Shown: piece by piece, positions 45,701 to 54,000 of the stretch | Position numbering within the stretch: position 1 is the first letter of the stretch | Layout of the letters: each line of letters starts with the position of its first letter | Assembly (NCBI GenBank): GCA_964017045.1 | Contig: OZ024794.1 | Location: 31,910,315 to 31,974,314, forward strand | Source: Omphiscola glabra | Lineage: Eukaryota; Mollusca; Gastropoda; Lymnaeidae | DNA length: 64,000 bases | Reading direction: 5' to 3' | Made by a program: the position numbers and the translations under genes | The notes under the pieces: generated by a model | The model's database searches: none | What the model was told of the DNA's origin: nothing | Seen by the model: only the letters and a program-made list of their open reading frames with translations

Positions 45701-47564
45701 AGACACCAACCACAGAGCCAGACAGTCTTTAGCGTTGAACTCCTCCAACAGCCCAGGGTAAACGACACCGAAGAAGACCCAATAAGAACATATAGGCTCA
45801 GTGTGATGGATGAGGCTGAGAGAACATGGAGGCGCAGGGTGCTGGATGAGGCTGAGAGAACATGGGGGCGCAGGGTGCTGGATGAGGCTGAGAGAACATG
45901 GGGCGCGGGGTGTTGGATGAGGCTGAGAGAACATGGGGGCGTGATGTGCTGGATGAGGCTGAGAGAACATGGAGGCGCAGTGTGCTGGATGAGGCGGAGA
46001 GGGCATGGAGGCGTGATGTGTGGGGGAAGGTCGTCTAGGGGTTAGGTCCCTTCCAATAGCCACAGAAACATATACAATCGACTCAGAGCCTAAGATCCGT
46101 TGTCTTTCCCTCTGATTAGTCTGATAAAAACTTTAAGAAATGATTTGAAATAACTGTTCTTTAATTGCTAATTTGATGTGTTAAGATACAACGTATCCAA
46201 ACTAATCAGGAACAATATGGTACACACATGTGGCAGATGGTGGTACATACCCGTGTCCTTCCACTTAAAGTAGATCTTCACGGCCACAAGTTGATACTGT
46301 TGACCTGGCAGATCTCTGGCCAGCTTAAAATACGAATTGAAAGCGTAGTTCCCCCCGGGCTTGACCACAATATCCTGAGCTGGACCTTGCCAAGAGGCTG
46401 TTCTGTCGTTTTCAAATAAAAAATGAATTTACAAAAATGTGTCGAGGAAAAAAAACACTTCAACACTACATGATTGATAGAATATTTTCATCTTTTAAGA
46501 TTATTTATAAACCTAAATTCAAATTAAACATCCACTTTACACACAGTTTTCGTATAAACCCTTTTTAAAATGTAATATCGAGCAACTGGGATTCGGGCTG
46601 AATTTTGTTTTACAGACATGCATTCAAGTAAAGTACTTTATAAGAATCCCAATTAAAGCTCCCCCTCTCTCCCCAATCTCAAGGCTTACAACAGCGGCAT
46701 TTGTTTTCCAGCTGACGAACTATATTAATATTATAATGACCCACCAGCTTTTATACTACGTAAATTTATTTCAACTACTTTTTCAGAAAAACAAATAGAA
46801 AATATTACGCACCTCACGCACTTGCGATATTAAAAAAAAAAAAAAAAAGAAGAATCTCATTTAGCGCAGTTATCGGGAATTTCCAATTCATGTTCCCTTT
46901 GAAAAACAGGAAAAACTTATTTTTGGTGGTTGGGGGTTAGGGGGTGGGGCTGAAAATTTTGAAAGAAAGTGTGGGCGTCGGCAATACGTCTGTGTGACAA
47001 GGTTCAGCTTGATAGCTAGACGGGGAGTGAGTTAATTCGCCGTCAGCAGATTTTGCCACCCAGACAGTCACCCACGAACAAAAAGCGAAGTTAATAGAAA
47101 GGATTTTAACAAATGACGCGAATTGGACTATTCTACAGATATTTTCATAATTAAACAGATAACCAACCACAAAAGAAATTTTAAGGAATTTTTAAAAATA
47201 ATTAATGAAATAAAATCATTAAAGTTGATTCTATTTCGCAAATGTTCATAATAATACAATTTATTTCAAATATTTTGTTCTTCTTCACAAGATGTATCGA
47301 CTCACTCGCCTGACACGTGTATGACGTCATTTCGCTAAAATCATAATCTAAGAAATTTGAAAGAAACTTTCCCACCCACCTTCCGGTGCACTTGGCCGAC
47401 GTCGTCCCACCGTGCACAGTGGACGTGTCCGCGCTCATGGTGAAACCGTCGTGGTGCCAGCTGGCCACTCCGTTCTCAAACCCAGGGTTCTGGAGCAGCT
47501 CCGTGGCGCCATTGACACTGCTCACTCCTAGAACCACTAGGACGACGGCACTGAAACTCAACAT
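33071..47564 (-). CDS. GH10 gene c: CBM4/9 + GH10 + cysteine-rich PCSK9-V-like C-terminus, complete
   Basis: Nineteen exons: 47380-47564, 46251-46402, 45524-45619, 45003-45159, 44290-44335, 43736-43891, 42825-42880, 42298-42435, 41641-41812, 40647-40757, 39940-40031, 39397-39517, 37665-37881, 37111-37340, 36477-36567, 34641-34769, 34191-34280, 33644-33823, 33071-33168. Total 2517 nt, 838 residues, all with GT-AG introns. Signal peptide MLSFSAVVLVVLGVSSVNG, CBM4/9 to about 197, GH10 to about 566. Acid/base is E338 (HWDVNNELVHG) and nucleophile E440 (WATEMDL), 102 residues apart. The usual bacterial GH10 VWH histidine is absent: the motif reads RGHCMFWAV, as in plant and animal members. The C-terminal 270 residues hold three Cys-rich repeats and end YATCCHV. 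A candidate AATAAA lies 95 nt past the stop. Confidence 0.92.
33249..33414. mobile_element. Small hAT-like element (CAGTGGCGTAG ends), no clear TSD
   Basis: Ends CAGTGGCGTAG / CTACGGTCACTG, 166 bp; flanks do not form a convincing duplication. Intron 18 of gene c. Confidence 0.55.
34384..34640. repeat. 48-bp minisatellite abutting the donor of exon 16 of gene c
   Basis: About 4.5 copies containing GCATTACCTAATCATGACC; each holds a copy of the exon 16 donor (ATTAG|GTAATG). The copy next to the exon also repeats coding bases. Confidence 0.9.
34992..35104 (+). repeat. Second copy of the YRAEAHE repeat
   Basis: See 11525-11640. Followed by a GC-rich stretch to about 35460 of unknown origin. Intron 15 of gene c. 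Confidence 0.6.
36663..36728. repeat. (AT)n(GT)n microsatellite
   Basis: About 28 AT units followed by GT units. Intron 14 of gene c. Confidence 0.98.
36900..37022. repeat. Degenerate TTAGGG-like tract
   Basis: GTTAGAGTTAGTGTTAGTG turning into GGGTTAGGGTTATTG. Intron 14 of gene c. Confidence 0.8.
38072..38268. mobile_element. SPIN-like hAT MITE with perfect 8-bp TSD
   Basis: Starts CAGCGGTTCTCAACCTGTGG and ends GGTTGAGAACCACTG; 197 bp. TSD GTCTAGAT at 38064-38071 and 38269-38276. Internal GGGTCGCTACCCC, CACAGGGGTTGCC and AAAGGGTCGCGGCA recall the SPIN family of hAT elements (recognised from memory). Intron 12 of gene c. Confidence 0.85.
40150..40345. mobile_element. Truncated copy of the long-inverted-repeat MITE
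   Basis: Matches the centre and right arm of 53718-54014 (TACTATATAGTATAGTGCG, GTTCGATCAAATTTCCGTTG); the left arm is missing. Intron 10 of gene c. Confidence 0.65.
40341..40520. repeat. ~50-60 bp tandem repeat, about 3.5 copies
   Basis: Unit contains AGACTTACATTCTGGCATAT and GACATGTTGTATCAGTA. Intron 10 of gene c, directly after the truncated MITE. Confidence 0.85.
41803..41995. repeat. 23-bp minisatellite, about 8 copies, containing the acceptor of exon 9 of gene c
   Basis: Unit GATTCTATTGGAAGGATATG + AGA. Gene strand CCAATAG|AATCTC is both the real 3' splice site and part of each unit. Confidence 0.95.
42608..42808. mobile_element. SPIN-like hAT MITE, second copy, perfect 8-bp TSD
   Basis: Starts CAGTGGTTCTCAACCTGTGG and ends GGCTGAGAACCCCTG; 201 bp. 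TSD TCCTAGAG at 42600-42607 and 42809-42816. Internally similar to 38072-38268 but clearly diverged, so a separate insertion. Intron 7 of gene c; the right TSD ends 9 nt from exon 7. Confidence 0.85.
43070..43200 (+). mobile_element. LINE ORF2 end remnant
   Basis: Plus frame TWRRGLLNDAERTGKSWEEF then LTRDSEKRLAWTEAL, stop, followed by ATGATGATGATA repeats, as at LINE 3' ends. Intron 6 of gene c. Confidence 0.6.
44690..45002. repeat. 22-bp minisatellite, about 13 copies, starting at the donor of exon 4 of gene c
   Basis: Gene-strand unit begins GTAAGTGTGACATCAGCTGT; the first copy is the real 5' splice site. Confidence 0.95.
45660..46040 (+). mobile_element. LINE ORF2 end remnant with an internal coding minisatellite
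   Basis: Plus frame RKWRCIGHTTRERHQPQSQT then EEDPIRTYRLSVMDEAERTW: KW-WIGHT-R and the W-RR tail are typical of RTE-like LINEs. The DEAERTWRRRVL segment is then repeated six times (36-bp unit, 45807-46022). Intron 2 of gene c. Confidence 0.65.
45807..46022 (+). repeat. 36-bp minisatellite, about 6 copies, within LINE remnant
   Basis: Unit contains GATGAGGCTGAGAGAACATG; an in-frame multiple of three, so the LINE frame stays open across all copies. Confidence 0.85.
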
Positions 47565-47700
47565 AACTTAGATGTGGCCTTTGAGACGACTCTCTCAGTT
47601 AAGACTCTCTTTTTTTTCCACCAGATTCTCTCAGCTACGGAGGAAAAACCTTGAAATTAAAACTCTTTAACAGTAAAAAAATATATATATATTACTGCCT

Positions 47701-47720
47701 TGAGCTTATCTTTGAGGTCA
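47701..47720 (-). promoter_or_regulatory. Shared upstream motif of gene c: GATA site plus AGGTCA half-site
   Basis: On the plus strand AGCTTATCTT followed by AGGTCA, i.e. AGATAAG (GATA-factor consensus) beside TGACCT (nuclear-receptor half-site) on the gene strand, about 140 nt before the ATG. Gene b carries the same block (16 of 20 bases) at 29984-30003. Confidence 0.4.
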
Positions 47721-49475
47721 AAATGGTAACTTAGATGTCTATTGTCTGTTGTTGTTGTTTTTTTTTGTTTTTGTTTTTTTTCTCTTAAAATGAATTTGAT
47801 TGGAGAAATGGACTGTAGATTCTATTCATTCCAAGTACAACAATGAGATTCTAAGGCAGTGTTAAAAAAACATATTTTTAGTGATAAGGTTTTGAAGAAC
47901 GATTACTCTGCGCGGGAAGTGGCGTAGCTAGACATTATGCCACCCGGGGAGAACTTAGAGTTTTCTGGAAACCCCCCCCCCCCCTTTCCCGAAAACAATA
48001 CATATAAATTAAAGTGGTTTTTTGGCACAGTGAAACTGGAAATAAAGAACCTTTAAATAGTGATGTCACTGCCACAAACGCTAGGTGTTACCACTGAGTT
48101 GTGGCACTGTGTTATGTTAGGATCAGGGTCGAGTGAGTTGGGGCGTTAAGTTAGTTCAGGATCAGGGCCGAGTGGCCAAAGCAGTGGTTTGTCAATTATA
48201 CCTTTATTATGTAAATACAAAAATTTGCAATCATTGCCTTTAATTTGATTGGCGTGATCGCAGACGACTTGTTTTGTTTTACGCCACTGCTCACCCCCTA
48301 TCCCCACCCCACTGATAATGTCGCATAGGAGATGGCGTCGGTGGGCCGTCGAGCGCTAGCTCTTAATGCCCCCCGGCGCCCCCACACAAGCCAGCGCACT
48401 GAAGGTCTCCCCGACGCCAGCCCGTGCGGATGGGCGCCTGGAACTCCCCCTATGCCATTGCGGAGCCCGGTCGACCGAGGACGCTGCGTTTAAAGCGTCC
48501 GCGGTCCACTCTCCGAGGGTCAGGAGGGGAGGTGTTGCGTTACAAGGAGTCTTTCGGTCGGGACGAGTAGTGGCGGGTACGAAACGGTTGCCTAGGAGCG
48601 GCTTTCTCACGGCCGCGTAGCTAAAATCCTCGTGATGGGTTTTGACCGCCACCCAAGCCTCATATCCATCAACGGCAACAAGTAATCATGTTAGTCGCTA
48701 CTCCTGATGCGTTGGGAGTCATGCGTCACCCCACCCCACTCAAAAAGTCTATTTAACTGTGTCATAATATTTAGGTTAAATTGACTGAAAAGAACAGAAC
48801 TATTTTTTTTAAAGTTCCAATATTTCATTGGTAGAGGAAATTATAGTCAGATTACTTTTAAAGTTGTGTCTTTTAATTCTTTTCTATTTTGCAGCGCTGG
48901 GTCGAAATTGCCACCCACACCTATATATATATATATATATATATATATAAGTTCCGCCAGGGGCGCACCACCCACTCCCCTTTCATACGCCTCTGCTCAC
49001 GGATACAAGAGAACCCAGGGTTTAAAATGGGACCATACAGTTTTTATTATCACTCCCGCCTTCGCAAAAATCAGTGTAAAAAATTAATACTTGACCCGTC
49101 TAGACGAACTCCGCTTAATCGATGATTTGGGGATGTTTGGATTTCATACTCCAAAAAATAAACTTAACCCAGTATTAATGAATAGGTTTTTCTTCTGTAT
49201 TCCACTTTTTTTGTAAAGATGTTGTTTCATTTCAAGATTAAACATTGCAATTGAAAGATAAATCGGTTCGTTTTAACAAAAAAATCGAAACGGTGGATGC
49301 TAAGGGAAACAGATTTACATGTATTTATTTTCATTATTGGGATAGGGATCTGTCCATGGTGAGATTGGTTTAGTTTAGGAAAGATGAGATGGATTAGGAG
49401 CATGGTGGGAATGATATACAGGGGAAAAAAAAGAAACCGTGGGGCCGGTGTTGGACAGGAACGAATTATCTGATG

Positions 49476-49880
49476 TGGTTCAATAATAGGACATGTACTA
49501 TATGGATCTGATACAGTATATGTACTATGTGGATCTGATACAGGACCTGTACTATATTGATCTGATATAAGACAGGTTCTATATGGATCTGATATAGGAC
49601 AGGTACTATATGGATCTGATATAGGACAGGTACTATATTGATCTGATATAAGACAGGTACTATATGGATCTGATATAGGACAGGTACTATATGGATCTGA
49701 TATAGGACAGGTACTATATGAATCTGATACAGGACAGGTACTATATTGATCTGATATAAGACAGGTAACTGTATGGATCTGATATAGGACATGTACTATA
49801 TGAATCTGATATAGTGCAGGTACTATATGAATCTGGTATAGAACTTGCTACTATATGGATACGCTACAGGACAGGTAAAA
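49476..49880. repeat. ~27-bp minisatellite, about 15 copies
   Basis: Unit GATCTGATATAGGACAGGTA + CTATATG. Between genes c and d. Confidence 0.95.
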
Positions 49881-50009
49881 TGTCAATGGACTAAGTTGAT
49901 AACACACTTAATCGGACGGCCATGCAAGTTTTTTAGCTTCAATATTCTGCTTAAGGTAAGACAGACTACCCAACAGCGAGACGATGATTTATATTTTAAT
50001 CAACGGTAG

Positions 50010-50193
50010 AGGGCCGGCCTTAGGCCACTGCAACCTATGCGGCCACAGTGGGCCCCGAACTTTCATAGGCCCCGCCCCGAATTTATTTTCTAATACAAAA
50101 TCTTAATTTTTACTTATTATCCTTATCCTTACCCAGACTGGGCCCCGCGCAATCCGTTTCGCATAGGGCCCTGCAATTGTTAGGGCCGGCCCT
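50010..50193. mobile_element. Inverted-repeat element with GGCCGGCC ends
   Basis: AGGGCCGGCC near the left and GGCCGGCCCT at the right, with GTGGGCCCCG / TGGGCCCCGCG inside. No clear TSD. Confidence 0.45.
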
Positions 50194-50931
50194 GGAGAGT
50201 AAACTGATATTCGGATGAATACTTGATTTTCAGGTGTAAGGAGGTTCATATAACTCTGACAGCTGTCACTCAAACAAACATTGACTGCATGTCATTGGTT
50301 AGATAGCATCAACGTGATGTACAGGATCATGACGAGCTTTTCAGACACCATCGAACGTGGTACCACAACCAGGTCAGCATGATGAGACACACTTAGACAC
50401 ACAATAGTGTGGCGCGAAGGTTCACGTGTGGGGTAAAATAGTATTGGTATTTAGATGAAGAAGTAATTACCTGGTGGATAATCACCTTTGTGTGTGTGTG
50501 TGTGTTTCATTTCACTTATCAAGCAAGAAAGACATTGTCACGTGATCCGTCTATTTTTAACGATAATAATATACATAAATTATGCTAATCATCAGACAGC
50601 AGATATTTTTACATTCAAATCTTTGACTGATGCCTCCGCAGATTAAATTCAGTAATCATTAATCCGTATTAGTGTGACGTGAGATTATAAAAAAAAGAGT
50701 CAAGAAACATTTTTAAAATTATATTTAAAAAAAAAAAAATCAACAGAATGGTTTTAAACAAACAATTAAATAAACACATACTAATTTTTTAATAAAAATC
50801 ATTTCTGATTCAATCTTATTTGTATGTACATCTTGGTGAGCCCAGCCCTTGGTTTGGGTACTAAGTTATAAAAAAAAAACTTATTATAATATTAATAATA
50901 ATAATAATTTGTAGACGCATGGTTTCATTTT

Positions 50932-50937
50932 TTTAAT
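50932..50937 (-). terminator. Candidate poly(A) signal of gene d
   Basis: ATTAAA variant on the minus strand, 111 nt after the TGA at 51048-51050. Its presence close behind the stop fits a true 3' end here rather than an accidental stop. Confidence 0.3.
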
Positions 50938-51047
50938 TCATTTTCAAACAAAAACTAAACCGTTAGAAAGTATGAGTTTACATTTGCTGGGACCACATTG
51001 GCTGAGTGTGCCGTCCTCCGAGTGATCTCATTCATTCTGTAAAGTCT

Positions 51048-54000
51048 TCAAAAGACGGCCTCGCCATCGTCCTCGGCAATAGATCGGGCATGGAAGGGAT
51101 TTGTCTTGGCAGGAACTTGAATTTGTTCTGATATAGAAACGAGCAGGAGGGGAAGAGAAATGAGTGCATGATACCAACGTAAATAAACATCCTACTCATT
51201 TCAAATTGTAGAATACTCGACATTACGATTGTAAAGAAAACTGATTCTTGACAAATTTCCAGTCCTACGAGAAATAAAAAATGCTAGCAGAGGCGGTGGT
51301 ATTTACTCTTACGGGGTGTTGAGTTGGCAGCATAAGAACCTATGAGAGAAATCTGGGGGAAATCGACATCCAGGGCCATATCCTCTTTGTAAGAACATGC
51401 ACATGTCTGAATGGGCGTTCAGTTACAGCGCTGTACGCCCCCCTTACCCCCTTGCCCCCCCCCCCCCGGCCTTACGCATGGCCGCACAGTGGTGCGTCAA
51501 TATTCTGACTAATAATGGGTTAGCTTTGTCTCGGTGAATTTCAGACGGAACACAGACAACACGCGACATCTCATTAAACGTGTTGACATCCCAAACTCTT
51601 TCATTGAACCACGCGGATCTCCGGGACGAGACTTTCCTATGGACCGAAATACGTTTTTGTTTCCCTCTCAAAACATTTCGCAACATCCTTTATAATTACC
51701 GACACATCAAACTTTATGACAAACAACATCGCATTATTACTATGAGGCGTACGGATTTACGTTGTTGATAACCATTCACTAAGAACGTGAAGGAAAAATA
51801 AAGAAACAAGAAAGAAATAGTCGCGAATTATCAAACATAACGTCTCCAAGCTATTAAGATACGGTGAAGGAAATGTATGGTTCAGAAAGATGAAAAAAAA
51901 AATTCTCGAAACTAAATGTACACTTACGAGGGGTCCCGGACAGTGTGACGTCAACGGTCGTGTCCGCCTTGCCCACAAAGAACGATTGCTTCTTGACGGG
52001 CTTGTCGTGGTGCAGCACTATGACGTCGTAGTTGCCCTGAAAGCCCCTCACGGTGAACGAGGTCCCCGCCGACAGTGACCTGTTCACGTGGGTGCTCCAC
52101 TCCTGTTTGGTCAGCTGGAGGTATCGCTCGCCGGCCTTGTCCAGCTGTTATGAAAGAAATTAGGGTGAACAGCTAATACATTTATACTGCAAAAGCGGAA
52201 CACATTTTGAAAGCTATTCGTCGTATATATTTGCTATTGATTTACATGGAGTTGTGCTTCATTCAGTCTTAGATAGTGCCACGTCTAACTGCTGCTGCTC
52301 TTGAGGCACGTCTAACTGCTGCTTCTCTTGAGGCACGTCTAACTGCTGCTTCTCTTGAGGCACGTCTAACTGCTGCTTCTCTTGAGGCACGTCGAACTGC
52401 TGCTACTCTTGAGGCACGTCTAACAGCTGCTTCTCTTGAGGCACGTCTAACTGCTGCTTCTCTTGAGGCACGTCTAACTGCTGCTTCTCTTGAGGCACTT
52501 CTAACTGCTGCTTCTCTTGAGGCACGTCTAACTGCTGCTTCTCTTGAGGCACGTCGAACTGCTGCTACTCTTGAGGCACGTCTAACAGCTGCTTCTCTTG
52601 AGGCACGTCTAACTGCTGCTTCTCTTGAGGCACGTCTAACTGCTGCTTCTCTTGAGGCACGTCAAACTGCTGTATCTATTGAGCCAGGTGACCTTTGGCC
52701 TTCCGCGGTCAATAATTATGAGAACTATAACAATAGCAATTATTTAAACAGAGATACGGCTGAGCTCGTATTTGTACTCGGGCCGTAAAGACGTCCAAAA
52801 GAACACATGGATATATCTTTCAAGTTGTGTACGCCTGAAGACTCGATAACTACGAAGTGTCGGGATACCTCATGACTGCAAAAACGTGCGATAGCGGAAT
52901 AAAAGCAAATATCTTGAGTCTATGTAATGCATCAACTCTATATCGGACTGATATAAATGTATTCAAATTATCCAGACCTGCAATCAATTGGCCAAATATG
53001 TTCCTTCAGTGAGAAATGTGAGCCTGATGCCCTTCTGACTCAATGACATTTAGTTGAGGCTCAAAGTTAGTTCTATCATCAAAATTGTTTACAAGTGCTC
53101 ATTCAGCTGCTCTTTAGCTTGTTATTACACACTTCATTGTTTTCAATGTCTCGTCCCACTCTTAGAAGGTGCAAGACTGAAATGAATTCACGAACACGTC
53201 ATTTAAATGACAGAATCATCCACACGGGAGCCACTTATATAAGTGTATCAATTGTCGTTTTTTATATCTGTCTTCATACATATATTAACATTGCCGCTCG
53301 ATCCCTTCCATTTGAAGTTCAGGATGGAAGCTCATCACCGGCACATTAAAACGGATTTTGGTAGATTATTTTGTTTTCACACTGGCTTTGGTCCTAAAAA
53401 CTGCTGTGTTCTATCAGAAAGCACTTCGTGGTCAAACATGTGTGGTGAATTGCCCGTTGCTTACCTCGCGATTCTTTTCACAAAATTTAGTTGGGATGAA
53501 AACTCCGTTTTATTTATACAAACGTATACCAATGTTCCATTGGAGAATAATAACAAGATGCTGAAACATCTTCATTATATTGGGTGGATAGGGGATAAAT
53601 ACTGTTTTTTAAAATATGTTTATTTATGACAATTTTATTGGTCATGAATTCGTCAACAAAAAACTATATTATAAATTTAACTTAACGAGGTTCTGGCCGG
53701 TCGGATAAACCGAAGCGTATCCGGAAATTTGATCGAAAGAAATTTGGTCGACGGAAAATTGATCGACGGAAATTTGATCGAACGGAAATTTGGTCTAATC
53801 GTTTTTTTAATTTATACGTTAAAATTTTGCGTCAAATTTATTTTTGAATACATTATTTTGTTTTACTATATAGTATAGTGCGTTCAAAAAGAAATTTGAT
53901 GAAAATTTTAACGTCTGGACTGAAAAAAAGATTCGACCAAATTTCCGTTCGATCAATTTACCGTCGATCAATTTTCCGTCGACGAAATTTCTTTCGATCA

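Larger units (their letters stand above)
47565..51047. other. Intergenic region c/d
   Basis: Promoter of gene c, a partial AGTGGCGTAG-type hAT end near 47927, a GC-rich island 48300-48690 that looks mobile-element derived but is not recognised, an AT microsatellite (48921-48950), a minisatellite (49476-49880), a GGCCGGCC-ended inverted-repeat element (50010-50193) and the 3' end of gene d. Confidence 0.5.

Noticed and set aside
49466..49792. 108-codon minus-strand ORF with VLYQIHIVP repeats
   Set aside because: 27-bp intergenic minisatellite.
52276..52788. 170-codon ORF with LTAASLEAR repeats
   Set aside because: 27-bp minisatellite, open because the unit is a multiple of three; no start context or splice support.
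53243..53629. 128-codon plus-strand ORF
   Set aside because: No recognised domain, antisense within intron 12 of gene d, and an overlapping second frame is also open.
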